Positions 48,011 to 59,216 of a stretch of 64,000 bases of DNA are shown piece after piece; position 1 is the first letter of the stretch; each line of letters opens with the position of its first letter. The position numbers and the translations under genes are program-made. This DNA comes from Delphinus delphis (Eukaryota; Chordata; Mammalia; Artiodactyla; Delphinidae): NCBI RefSeq assembly GCF_949987515.2, contig NC_082684.1:17909701-17973700 (forward strand), read 5' to 3'. The notes beneath the pieces are model-generated. The model saw only the letters and a program-made list of their open reading frames with translations, was not told the DNA's origin and did not search any database.

Positions 48011-48784
48011 GACATTGTAAAGGGTAAAATATTATATAATGAAAACAATATTACTGTTTTGAGATATCATCCTCAGTTTAACAATTATAATAAAAATATA
48101 TTACATACATACCTATGCCAGTCTGTGCATTGATTGCCATATGTCTGTAACCCAGATATTAGATGGGTCCCAAGTCAAATGATTTTCATCTCAAATCCCT
48201 CTTTCATAACTAGGGGCAAACCTGATCTCATCAACATGTTTGCAATTTTTCTTGTGGTCTTTGTTCTCAGTGTCACTTCTGTGACCATGCTCTTGATTCC
48301 AAAAGTGCCCATTTTCTATGCCAAGTTGAACCAGAAATAAAACTCAGATAAGGCTCCCCACTCCTCATTTTCCACCACTGACACCACCAACAATAAAACA
48401 CTCACATAATCACTGATGTGATGGTTAGATATCACTGAGAGTTCTAAATAATGAGAGGCATTATATCAGCATCAGAGAGTAGCATAAAAACATTATATGT
48501 TTGATGTTCTTGTTATTCACTATTCTAAAAGTCCAGGCAGCATTGCCTGAGATCCATGAACCTCATGGCCCAGCTTTGTGCCCTTTCTCTTCTCAAATCC
48601 TTTCTATTCTTTCTATCCTTCCTATTCTTTATGCTGTTCTCAGGAGCATAAAACTGTTTCTCTCATTTGCTCATGAAGAACAGATTAGCTACCACCATAT
48701 TCACCCAGGATGGTACATTGTACCCCTATACGTCTCAAGATATTTTCATGAGCAAGTTTTTTATTTCCCACAATGATACTCAGA
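48011..48784. other. Unclassified sequence
   Basis: No gene recognised. The 91-codon frame at 48501-48776 has no recognisable domain and crosses a pyrimidine-rich patch (48585-48635). Confidence 0.45.
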
Positions 48785-48930
48785 AGCACACATTCTTCAT
48801 GGACACTTTCAGAGAAAAAAACTAGATTACAGATTGGAAATCACAAGCCCAATGTCATGTAGCCAGTAAATGGCAGGACTGGGATTCAAACTTGTATTGC
48901 CTGATGTAAAAATCTCCATTCGATTCTCTA
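48785..48930 (-). mobile_element. MIR SINE relic, reverse strand
   Basis: 'aatgtcatgtagccagtaaatggcagg' order at about 48851, then 'ctgggattcaaacttgtattg'. This is the antisense MIR core. Confidence 0.7.
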
Positions 48931-49804
48931 TATCCCTAATCTGCACTAGGCTTCCTTTGTGTGTTTTATTCAGGATTTATTTTTTGAAAGATATTTGAAT
49001 ATATCACAAAGTTTTAAAAAAACGCTTCCTTCCTCAAGATGTAAAATGAGCTTTAATTAAGGCAGAACTGCCCTGAAAAAATATTTTCCAATTATGTTGA
49101 TATAATTGTTTCCCCAGCATGATGTCACCTGGTATCAGCTTTAGCAGGCAGTGGAGACATGGTGATATTGGGCTATTACCACTGCAGGCCTGCTCTTAAA
49201 TTAGACATGGCATTTGGAAAGCGGTCTCTACTTCAGCATTCTTAAACAAATATAGATGAAAACTTTTGTCTCTATTTAGACTTCCCACAGAGTTTCATTA
49301 ATTCATCTCTGTCTGGACCTTTTGGTCCCCCCTGGAAGGCCATAGCTGTAATGATGAGATACAAATCCAACTGAATATTCAACCTCACGACCTGGCAAAA
49401 TGCCTAGAACAAGGGCAAGGACAGCTCACTATTATGTTCATATGTAAATTCTGACACTTACCAAGTAAAACAGCAGATCATCTTATCCTTGTCCACAAGC
49501 ACAGCCACAAAGAAGGCAGAGATTCTGATGGAGATAAGACTTTGTGGGGGGGTGGGGGGGGTGGAGTTGCAAAACTAGGTGAGAGAGCTGCACGTGCGTC
49601 CTGCCAAATCTACTAAAGGTGAAAAAAATATTATAGTTCTTTTTAAATAGTTTTATTAAGTTGTGCTCTGAGTTAGATTTAAGTTATATTACCTTTTTAT
49701 TTTGAGACTTCTATTTTTAGAAATTCCTTCAGTAAAGTCCAGTGATATCATATATATAATAAAAATAAAAAATATATAACAGCATATATTTCTTATGTAC
49801 TTCA
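48931..49804. other. Unclassified sequence with a G-run
   Basis: No gene seen. Guanine runs at 49546-49564 (G7-T-G8-T-GG) stand out. Confidence 0.5.
49546..49564 (+). repeat. G-run with quadruplex potential
   Basis: Seven G, one T, eight G, then TGG. Four GGG tracts can be drawn from it with one-base loops. Confidence 0.85.
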
Positions 49805-49837
49805 TATACCTTACTTTAGCCAGGCACCATTCTGAGC

Positions 49838-49895
<58 letters not shown>

Positions 49896-49980
49896 CTTGA
49901 TTCCCTTTGAAATAAGTACTGTTATTTTTCCTGAGGCTCAGAGAGGTTAAAGATGTTGCATGGCATCAAATAGCGAGTTT
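49805..49980 (-). mobile_element. MIR SINE relic with an internal (TA)n expansion, reverse strand
   Basis: 'tagccaggcaccattctgag' (49817) and 'cctgaggctcagagaggttaa' order (49930) are antisense MIR landmarks. They are separated by a (TA)26 tract that grew inside the element. Confidence 0.65.
49842..49893. repeat. (TA)n microsatellite
   Basis: 52 bases of uninterrupted TA, inside a MIR relic. Confidence 0.97.
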
Positions 49981-50031
49981 ATTACTTTTCAGCTATTTGA
50001 TGTCATGCAAGGTCCTTAACCTCTCTGAGCG
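49936..50031. repeat. Inverted duplication of a MIR segment (stem-loop)
   Basis: Left arm 49936-49974 and right arm 49992-50031 are reverse complements over about 39 bases with four mismatches. The loop is 17 bases. The right arm reads 'gctatttgatgtcatgcaag' and onwards. Such a long hairpin with a short loop is unusual in this window. Confidence 0.9.
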
Positions 50032-50191
50032 ACACACACACAGTGTTATTATATATAATATATATAGGAAGTGTTACATTTGTGACATGGAAAAAAAGGG
50101 ACACATTAGCAATCTGACATTGACTTCTTAAGGAGGGTAGTTCACCATAACAAAGCAATTATTTAGATCTGAATGAAGAATTAATGGATTT

Positions 50192-50310
50192 GGGACTTCC
50201 CTGGTGGTCTAGTGGTTAAGACTCCATGCTTCCACTGCAGGGGGCGCATGTTCGATCCCTGGTCTAGGAAGTTCCACATGCTGCAGTTTGGCCAAAAGAA
50301 AAAAAAAAAG
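50192..50310 (+). mobile_element. Short CHR-type SINE (about 115 bp subfamily)
   Basis: Begins 'gggacttccctggtggtcta', has a box B-like 'atgttcgatccctgg', then 'cagtttggcc' and an A-rich tail. Target duplications 'agaattaatggattt' (50177-50191) and 'agaatcaatggattt' (50311-50325) differ at one base. Confidence 0.93.
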
Positions 50311-50628
50311 AGAATCAATGGATTTGGCGGTTAGAGTGGATAAGGACTGCCACAGATATAAATTGCTCATAAAATAAATAATTGGAATAAAAAATATAGA
50401 AAGATCCAGAATGAAGATCCCTGGTTCTGGGACCAGAACATTAAGGGGAAAATAAAGAGGCTCTTCTGAAAGTGTCTATAGAGAAGTCTTGGTGTCTAAA
50501 GTACAAAGCAAATGTTTGGTAAAGAACAGAAATGACAAATGGGAATTTGTATTGATTTTTGCTCTGTAATATTTAATATAGGCCTTCTGGTTCTCTTCAA
50601 AGAAATCTTCAGTAAAATACTCATTTCT

Positions 50629-52768
50629 GGGAGACTTTCAAGATGGCAAGGGAGTAAGACATGGAGATCACCTTCCTCCCCACAAATACATCAGAAATAC
50701 ATCTACATGTGGAACAACTCCTACAGAACACCTATTGAATGCTGGCAGAAGACCTCAGACTTCTCAAAAGCACCCACGTATCTGGGTAGGGCAAAAGAAA
50801 AAAGAAATAACAGAGACAAAATAATAGGGACAGGACCTGCACCACTGGGAGGGAGCTGTGAAGGAGGAAATGTTTCCACACACTAGGAAGACCCTTCCTG
50901 CGGGCGGAGACAGGGGTGGCGGAGGGGGGAGATTCAGAGCTGCGGAGGAGAGCGCAACAGGGGGGCCGAGGGCAAAGCAGAGAGATTCCCTCACAGAGGA
51001 TCGGTGCCGACCAGCAGTCACCAGCCCAAGAGACTTGTCTCTTCACCCGTCGGGGCGGGCGGGGGCTGGGAGCTGAGGTTCAGGCTTCAGAGGTCAGATC
51101 CCAAGGAGAAGACTGGGGTTGGCTGCATGAACACAGCCTGGAGGACTCTGGTGTGCCACAGCTAGCCAGGAGGGAGTCCGGGAAAGAGTCTGGAACTGCC
51201 TAAGAGGCAAGAGACCATTGTTTCAGGGTGCGCAAGGAAAAGGGATTCAGAGCACCGCCTAAACGAGCTCCAGAGACAGGCGCGAACTGTCTGTGGACAC
51301 CAGAGACAGGCATGAGACTCTAAGGCTGCTGCTGCAGCCACCAAGAAGCCTGTGTGCAAGCACAGGTCACTATCTACACCTCCCCTCCCAGGAGCCTGTG
51401 TGGCCCGCCACTGCCGGGTCCCGTGATCCAGGGACAACTTCCCCAGGGGAACACACAGCATGCCTCAGGCTGTTGCAATGTCACGCCTGTCTCTACCGCC
51501 ACAGGCTCGCCTCACATTCCATTCCCCTCTCTCCCCGCAGCCTGAGGGAGCCAGAGACCCCTAATCAGCTGCTCCTTTAACCCCATCCTGGTCTTGTCTG
51601 AGGGAAGAACAGATGCCCTCAAGCTACCTACATGCAGAGACAGGGCCAAATCCAAAGCTGAACCCCAAGAGCTGTGCGAACAAAGAAGAGAAAGGGAAAT
51701 CTTTCCCAGCAGCCTCAAGAGCAGCAGATTAAATCTCCACAGATTGATGTACCTTCATCTGTGGAATACCTGAATAGACAACGAATCACCCCAAAATTGA
51801 GGGGGTGGACTTTGAGAGCAACTGTAGAGTTGGGGTTTGCTTTCTGCATTTAATTTGTTTCTGGGTTTATGTTTATCTTAGTTTAGTATTTAGAGTTTAT
51901 TATCATTGGTAGATTTGTTTATTGATTTCGTTGCACTATTCATTTTTTTTTAATAAATATATATATTTTTTTCTTGTTCTCTTTTTATGAGTGTGTATGT
52001 GTATGCTTCTTTGTGTGATTTTATCTGTATAGCTTTGCTTTAACCATTTGTCCTGGGGTTCTGTCTGTCTTTTTTTTTTTTTTAGTATAGTTTTTGGTGC
52101 TTGTTATCATTGGTGGATTTGTTTCTTGGTTTGGTTGCTCTCTTCTTTCTTTCTTTTTTTATTATTACTTTTTCATTTATGTTTTATTTTTAATAATTTA
52201 TTTTTTATTTTAATAACTTTAATTTATTTTTTTCTTCCTTTCCTCCTTTTTCTCTCCCTTTTTTTCTGAGCTGTGTGGATGACAGGTTCTTGGTGCTCCA
52301 GCCAGGTGTCAGGGCTGTGCCTCTGAGCGAGGAGAGCCGAGTTCAAGATATTGGTCCACCAGAGACCTCCTGGCTCCACATAATATCAAACAGCAAAAGC
52401 TTTCCCAGAGATCTCCACCTCTATGCTAAGACCCAGGTCCACTAACGACCAGCAAGCTACAGGGCTGGACATGCTATGCCAAACAACTAGTGAGACAGGA
52501 ATATCACCCCACTCATTAGCAGAGAGGCTCCCTAAAATCATATTAAGGTCACAGATACCCCAAAACTCACCATCGGACATGGTCCTATGCACCAGAAAGA
52601 CAAGATCCAGCATCATCCACCAGAACACAGGCACCAGACCCCTCCACCAGGAAACCCATACAACCCACTGAACCAACCTTAGCCACTGCAGGCAGACAGC
52701 AAAAACAACTGGAACTACGAACCTGCAACCTGTGAAAAGGAGACCACAAACACAGTAAATAAAGCTAA
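50629..52768 (+). promoter_or_regulatory. L1 5' UTR with internal promoter region
   Basis: The start 'gggagactttcaagatggc' lies immediately after the target duplication, which shows the 5' end is complete. The first 1.1 kb is GC/CpG-rich with G-runs (50911-51065), as expected for the internal Pol II promoter. A T-rich second half contains two related blocks, 51880-51935 and 52083-52140 ('gttatcattggtggatttgttt' type). This copy has a duplicated unit there. The sense and antisense short frames here are not genes. Confidence 0.8.
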
Positions 52769-53653
52769 ATGAAGAGATGGAGAAACACACAGCAGATGAA
52801 GGAGCAATGTAAAAATGCACCAGACCAAACAAATGAAGAGGAAATAGGCAGTCTACCTGAAAAAGAATTCAGAGTAATTATAGTAAAGATGATCCCAAAT
52901 CGTGGAAATAGGAAGGAGAAAACAGAAGAAACTTTTAACAAGGACCTAGAGGAACTAAAGAGCAAACAAACAAGAATGAACAACACAATAAATGAAATTA
53001 AAAATTCTCTAGAAGGAATCAATAGCAGAGTAAGTGGGGCAGAAGAACGAATAAGTGACCTGGAAGATAAAATAGTGGAAATAACTACCACAGAGCAGAA
53101 TAAAGAAAAACGAATGAAAAGAATTGAAGACAAACTCAGAGATCTCTGAGACAACATTAAACGCACCAACACTCGAATTGTAGGGGTCACAGAAGAAGAG
53201 AAAAAGAAAGGGACTGAGAAAATATTTGAAGAGATTATACTTGAAAACTTCCCTAATATGGGAAAGGAAATAATCAATTCCAGAAAGTGCAGAGTCCCAT
53301 ACATGATAAATCCAAGGAGAAACACACCAAGACACATATTAATCAAACTATCAAAAATTAAATACAAAGAAAAAATATCAAAAACAGCAAGGGAAAAAAT
53401 AATAATAATATACAAGGGAATACTCATAAGGTTAACAGTTGATCTTTCAGCAGAAACTCTGCAAGCCAAAAGAGAGTGTCAGGACACATCTAAGGTGATG
53501 AAAGGGAAAAACCTACAACTAAGATTACTCTACCCAGCAAGGATTTCATTCAGATTCAACAGAGAAATTAAAACCTTTACAGACATGGAAAAACTAAGAG
53601 AATTCAGCACCACCAAACCAGCTTTACAACAAATGCTAAAGGAACTTCTCTAG
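52769..53653 (+). pseudogene. L1 ORF1 relic (RNA-binding chaperone)
   Basis: The ATG at 52769 is directly preceded in frame by TAA, which fixes the start. Frame 52769-53653 (295 codons) is open except for one TGA at 53147-53149. The N-terminal part (MKRWRNTQQMKEQCKNAPDQ) leads into a coiled-coil region rich in Glu/Lys/Asn (about residues 45-125), as in L1 ORF1p. After the stop, the RRM-like and C-terminal domain region continues in the same frame, with PRRNTPRHILIKLSK, LYPARISFRF and TTKPALQQMLKELL. ORF1p normally forms trimers that coat the L1 RNA. Here one stop separates the coiled coil from the RNA-binding half, so no functional protein is expected. Confidence 0.92.
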
Positions 53654-53711
53654 GCAGAAAACAGAAGAAAAGGAAAAAGCCTACAATAAGAAACCCAAAA
53701 CAATTAATAAA

Positions 53712-56700
53712 ATGGTAATAGGAACATACATATTGATAATTACCTTAAATGTAAATGGATTAAATACTCCACCTAAAAGACATAGATTGGTTGAATGTAT
53801 ACAAAAACAAGAGTCGTATATATGCTGTCTTCAAGAGACCTACTACAGACTTAAGGACACATACAGACTGAAGTTGAGGGTATGGAAAAAGATATTCCAT
53901 GCAAATGGAAATCAAAAGAAAGCTGAAGTAACAATACTCATATAAGACAAAACAGACTCTAAAATAAAGACTATTACAAGAGACAAAGAATGGTGCTACA
54001 TAATGATAAATGGATGAATCTAAGAAGAACATAAAACAATTGTAAATATTCCTGCACCCAACATAGGAGCACCTCAATACATAAGGCCAATGCTAACAGC
54101 CATAAAAGGGGAAATCAACAGTAACAAAATCATACTAGGGGAATTTAACACCCCACTTTCACCAATGGACAGATCACCCAAAATGAAAATAAATAAGGAA
54201 ACACAAGCTTTAAATGATACATTAAACAAGATTGACTTAATTCATATTTATAGGACAGTCCATCCAAACACAACAGAATATACTTTCTTCCCAAGTGCTC
54301 ATAGAGCATTCTCCAGGATAGATCATATCTTAGGTCACAAATCAAGCTTGGGGAAATTTAAGAAAATTGAAATCATATCAAATATCTTTTCTGACCACAA
54401 AGCTAAGAGGCTACATATCAATTACAGTAAAAATCTGTAAAAAATACAAACACATTGAGGCTAAACAATACACTACTAAATAACCAAGAGATCACTGAAG
54501 AAATCAAAGAGAAGATCAAAAAATACCTAGGAACAAGAGCTTCCCTGGTGGTGCAGTGGTTGAGAGTCCACCTGCCGATGCAGGGGACACGGGTTCGTGC
54601 CCCGGTCCAGGAAGATCCCACATGCCACGGAGTGGCTGGACCCATGAGCCATGGCCACTGAGCCTGTGCATCTGGAGCCTGTGCTCCACAACGGGAGAGG
54701 CCACAACAGTGAGAGGCCCGGGTACCGAAAAGAAAAAAAAAACAAAACCTAGAAACAAATCACAATGAAAACACGATGACCCAAAACCTATAGGATGTAG
54801 CAAAAGCAGTTCTAAGAGGGAAGTTCCTAGGAATACAATCCTACCTCAAGGAACAAGAAACATCTCAAATAAACAAGCTAATCTTACACCTAAAGCAATT
54901 AGAGGAAGAGGAACAAAAATACCCCAATGTTAGCAGAAGAAAAGAAATCATAAAGATCAGATCACAAATAAATGAAAAAGAAATGAAGGAAACAATAGCA
55001 AAGATGAATAAAACGTAAAGCTGGTTCTTTGAGAAAATAAACAAAATTGATAAACCATTAGCCAGACTCATCAAGAAAAAAAGGGACAAGACTCAAATCA
55101 ATAGAATTAGCAATGTAAAAGGAGAAGTAACAACTATCGCTGCAGAAATACAAAGGATCATGAGAGATTAGTACAAGCAACTATATGCCAATAAAATGGA
55201 CAACCTGAAAGAAATGGACAAATCCTTAGAAAAGCATAACCTTCCAAGACTGAACCATGAAGAAATAGAAAATATAAAAAGACCAATCATAAGCACTGAA
55301 CTTGAGACTGTGATTAAAATCTTCCAACAAACAAAAGCCCAGGACCAGATGGCTTCACAGGGGAATTCTATCAAACATTTAGAGAAGAGCTAACACCTAC
55401 CCTTCTGAAACACTTCCAAAATATAACAGAGGGAGGAACACTCCCAAACTCATTCTACAAGGCCACCATTATTACCCTGATACCAAAAACAGAAAAAGAT
55501 GTCACAAAGAAAGGAAACTATAGGCCAATATCACTGATGAATATAGATTCAAAAATCCCCAACAAAATACTAGCGTACAGAATCCAACACCACATGAAAA
55601 GGATCATACACTATGATCAAGTGGGGTTTATCCCAGGAATGCAAGGATTCTTCAATATACACAAATCAATTAATGTGATACACCATATTAACAAATTGAA
55701 GGAGAAAAACCATATGATCATCTCAACAGATGCAGAAACAGCTTTTGACAAAATTCAACACCCATTTATGAAAAAATCCCTCCAGAATGTAGGCATAAAG
55801 GGAACTTACCTCAACATAATAAATGCCATATATGACAAAACCACAGTCAACATCATTCTCAATGGTGAAAAACTTAAACCATTTCCTTTAATATCAGGAA
55901 TAAGACAAGGTTGTCCACTCTCACCACTATTATTCAACATAGTTTTGGAAGTTTTAGCCACAGCAATCAGAGAAGAAAAAGAAATAAATGGAATCAAATC
56001 CGAAAAGAAGAAGTAAAGCTGTCACTGTTTGCAGATGACATGATACTATATAGAGAGAATCCTAAAGACTGTACCAGGAAACTACTAGAGCTAATCAATG
56101 AATTTGGTAAAGTAGCAGGATACAAAATTAATGCCCAGAAATCTCTTGCATTCCTATACACTAATGATGAAAAATCTGAAAGAGAAATTAAGGGAACACT
56201 CCCATTTACTATTGCAACAAAAAGAATGAAATACCTAGAAATAAACCTACCTAAGGAGACAAAATACCGGTATGCAGAAAACTATCAGACACTGATGAAA
56301 GAAATTAAAGATGATACAAACAGATGGAGAGATATACCATGTTCTTGGATTGGAAGAATCAATATTGTGAAAATGACTATACTACCCAAGGCAATCGACA
56401 GGTTCAATGCAATCTCTATCAAACTACCAATGGCTTTTTTCACAGAACTCAAACAAACAAATTCAAATTTGTATGGGAACACAAAAGACCCTGAATAGCC
56501 AAAGCAATCTTGAGAAAGAAGAATGGAGCTGGAAGAATCAGGCTCCTGGAGTTCAGACTATACAACAAAGCTACAGTAATTAAGACAGTATGGTACTGGC
56601 CCCAAAACAAAAATATAGATCAATGGAACAGGATAGAAAGCCCAGAGATATATCCACTCACACATGGTCACCTTATTTGTGATAAAGGAGGCAAGAATAT

Positions 56701-57751
56701 ACAATGGAGAAAAGACAGCCTCTTCAATAAATGTTGCTGGGATAACTGGACAGCTCCATGTAAAAGAATGAAATTAGAACTCTCCCTAACACCATACACA
56801 AAAGCAAACTCAAAATGGATTAAAGACATAAATCTAAGATCAGACACTATAAAACTCTTATGGGAAAAGATAGGCAGAACACTCAATGACACCAATCATA
56901 GTAAGATTCTTTTTGACCTACCTCCTAGAGAAATGGAAATAAAAACAAAAATAAAGAAATGGGACCTAATGAAACTTAAAAGCTTTTGCACAGCAAAGGA
57001 AACCAGAAACAAGATGAAAAGACAACCCTCAGAATGGGAGAAAATATTTGCAAATGAAGCAACTGACAAAGGATTTATCTCCGGAATTTACAAGCAGTTC
57101 ATGCAGTGCAATATCAAAAAAACAAACAACCCAATCCCAAAATGGGCAGAAAACCTAAACAGACATTTCTCCAAAGAAGATATACAGATTACCAGCAAAC
57201 ACATGAAAGGATGCTCAACATCACTAATCATTAGAGAAATACAAATCAAAACTACAATGAGGTATCACCTCACACCAGTCAGAATAGCCATCATCAAAAA
57301 TTCTACAAACAATAAATGCTGGAGAGGGTGTGGAGAAAAGGGAACCCTCTTGCACTGTTGGTGGGTATGTAAATTGATACAGCCACTATGGAGAACAGTA
57401 TGGAGGTTCCTTAAAAAATTAAAAATAGAACTACCATACAACCCAGCAATCCCACTACTGGGCATATACCCTGAGAAAACCATAATTCAAAAAGAGTCAT
57501 GTACCAGAATGTTCATTGCAGCTCTATTTACAATAGCCAGGACATGCAAGCCACCTAAGTGTCCATCGACAGATGAATGGATAAAGAAGATGTGGCACAT
57601 ATATACAATGGAATATTATTCAGCCATAAAAGGAAATGAAATTGTGTTATTTGTAGTGAGGTGGATGGACCTAGAGTCTGTCATACAGAGTGAAGTAAGT
57701 CAGAAAGTGAAAAACAAATACTGTATGTTAACACATATATATGGAATCTAA
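53712..57751 (+). pseudogene. L1 ORF2 relic (endonuclease and reverse transcriptase)
   Basis: ORF2p normally nicks target DNA and primes reverse transcription. The endonuclease part runs 53712-54440 (NVNGLN, QETY, SDHK) with stops at 53943, 54015, 54021 and 54438. The motif usually GDFNTP reads GEFNTP, the change being at codon 54141-54143, so the catalytic Asp is Glu. The SINE interrupts it at 54537. The reverse transcriptase lies at about 55196-56498 over three frames. The FADD catalytic motif (LFADDMILY) is at about 56026-56052. The C-terminal frame 56510-57751 (413 codons) is open and keeps the Cys-rich CX3CX7HX4C motif ([18 protein letters not shown]). At least four frame changes are needed to read it through. 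It is not functional. Confidence 0.93.
54537..54746 (+). mobile_element. CHR-type SINE nested in L1 ORF2
   Basis: Complete SINE from 'gagcttccctggtggtgcag' to 'cgggtaccg' and an A-rich tail. Target duplications 'acctaggaacaa' (54525-54536) and 'acctagaaacaa' (54747-54758) have one mismatch. It is younger than the host L1. Confidence 0.95.
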
Positions 57752-58121
57752 AAAAAAAAAAAAAAATTGTTCTGAAGAACCTAGGGGCAGGACAGGAATA
57801 AAGATGTAGACATAGAGAACATACTTGAGGACACGGGGAGAGGGAAGGGTAAGCTGGAATGAAGTGAGAGAGTGGCATGGGCATATATACACTACCAACT
57901 GTAAAATAGATAGCTAGTGGGAAGCAGCCACACAGCACAGGGAGATCAGCTTGGTGCCTTGTGACCACCTAAATGGGTGGGATAGGGAGGGTGGGAGGGA
58001 GATGCAAGAGGGAGGGAATATGGGGATATATGTATATGTATAGCTGATTCACTTTGTTATAATGCAGAAACTAACATACCATTGTAAAGCAATTATATTC
58101 CAATAAAGATGTTAAAAAAAT
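57752..58121 (+). other. L1 3' UTR with polyadenylation signal
   Basis: After the ORF2 stop comes an A-run, a purine-rich 3' UTR with a quadruplex-prone G-rich tract at 57975-57999 and the AATAAA signal at 58102-58107. Only about 7 A remain before the target duplication. Confidence 0.9.
57975..57999 (+). repeat. G-quadruplex-prone tract in the L1 3' UTR
   Basis: Six GGG runs separated by 1-3 bases (gggtgggatagggagggtgg and on). A polypurine tract in this position is a recurrent feature of mammalian L1 3' UTRs. Confidence 0.9.
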
Positions 58122-58134
58122 AATACTCATTTCT

Positions 58135-58996
58135 CACCAAACACTTGGTGGAGTGGATGTATTTTACGGCTACACGAGACACTCTATTCTGCTAAAACTT
58201 TGCAAGGTTAGCAGTGGCTGCCCATGTGAGAAAATATAGACAGGATATGTGTTATACCTATTCCAAATTCCAATTTCATGAAGTCAACTTTGTTGAACTT
58301 GAATAACTTATTATATGGTTAGAGAAAGACATTCAACTCCCAAACTGATGTCCTAGGTTCTAAAACAACCAGTTCCTACTTACCAATTTTTAGGCTATTA
58401 TTTTGACCCATTTCTTGGCTTCTACATCTGGATCCAGGGACATGGGTTCACTGGTAGTCCTCACTGGAGACCCCAGGTCCTCCCTCCAGCTCCTGATCTC
58501 TTAGGATATGGGTCCCTCAATACACATTTCATGGAATCACATTGCCCCAGGCACTGGACTTTCTTCTTCATGCATCATACTTCTTAACTAATATCCTGGA
58601 AACTTACACCATCAAAATATATACACTACATCTATCCTTCCTGAAAGAAGATGAAATGAAAGGAAGAGGGCTCTGGTAATAGACCAGCTGGAGAATGAAT
58701 TGAAGAGTAGAGGAGAGGAGAAAAGTGAAAAGAGGCAACGAAAGGCAAACCAGAGTGGTTGAAACCTATGAGGAAGAAGAGAGCTGAGCAAAGAAAATGA
58801 CACACCAAAAAGTTGCAAAATTTGGGTCCCGTACTGTAGAGAGGTGTGCCCTGGACATGGCCTTCTGGAAAGGTATATGGTATAGAGGGTTATTTAGAGT
58901 CTTTAAACAGAATAGCAATCATTTAGGCTTGTTGGAAGATAGTTGTCTAAAAGAGTGTTTCTAATATATTATCATTTGTTGAGAATCACTAAAAGA
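58135..58996. other. Unclassified sequence
   Basis: No gene or clear repeat seen. A purine-rich patch at 58645-58800 causes the reverse-strand frame. Confidence 0.5.
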
Positions 58997-59009
58997 GGTT
59001 ATATATTTA

Positions 59010-59202
59010 TTTTTAAATTTTTTTAAAATTTGTTATTATTATTTTTTGTGGTACGTGGGCCTCTCACAGTTGTTGCCTCTCCCATTGTGAAGCATAGGCT
59101 CTGGACGCGCTGGCTCAGCGGCCATGGCTCATGGGCCCAGCTGCTCCGCAGCATGTGGGATCTTCCCGGACCGGAGCACGAATCCGTGTCCACTGCATCG
59201 GC
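59010..59202 (-). mobile_element. CHR-type SINE, reverse strand, 5'-truncated
   Basis: Reads antisense: T-rich tail, 'gtggtacgtgggcctctcac', CHR body, ending at 'gtccactgcatcggc'. It lacks the last roughly 30 bases (the tRNA-like start with box A). The perfect 14 bp target duplication 'aggttatatattta' (58996-59009 and 59203-59216) shows truncation at insertion. Confidence 0.92.
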
Positions 59203-59216
59203 AGGTTATATATTTA

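Larger units (their letters stand above)
50629..58121 (+). mobile_element. Full-length L1 retrotransposon (defective)
   Basis: An L1 of cetartiodactyl type bounded by a perfect 13 bp target duplication 'aatactcatttct' (50616-50628 and 58122-58134). It has a long GC-rich 5' UTR (50629-52768), an ORF1 relic (52769-53653), a 58 bp gap, an ORF2 relic (53712-57751) and a 3' UTR with a G-rich tract. AATAAA is at 58102-58107, with a short A tail. The total is about 7.5 kb, or about 7.3 kb without the nested SINE at 54537-54746. L1 copies itself by target-primed reverse transcription. This copy cannot, because both reading frames are broken and ORF2 is interrupted. Confidence 0.95.

Noticed and set aside
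50858..51580. GC-rich frames that could be a 5' exon with CpG island
   Set aside because: The block is the L1 5' UTR, bounded by the L1 target duplication.
52765..53469. A 234-codon open frame on the reverse strand opposite L1 ORF1
   Set aside because: It is the antisense shadow of ORF1, which has A-rich codon use and few T-rich stops on the other strand. It has hydrophobic, serine/phenylalanine-rich low complexity and no domain I recognise.
56510..57751. The longest open frame (413 codons) as a possible host gene
   Set aside because: Its sequence and Cys-rich C-terminal motif are those of L1 ORF2, and it continues the ORF2 relic after frameshifts.
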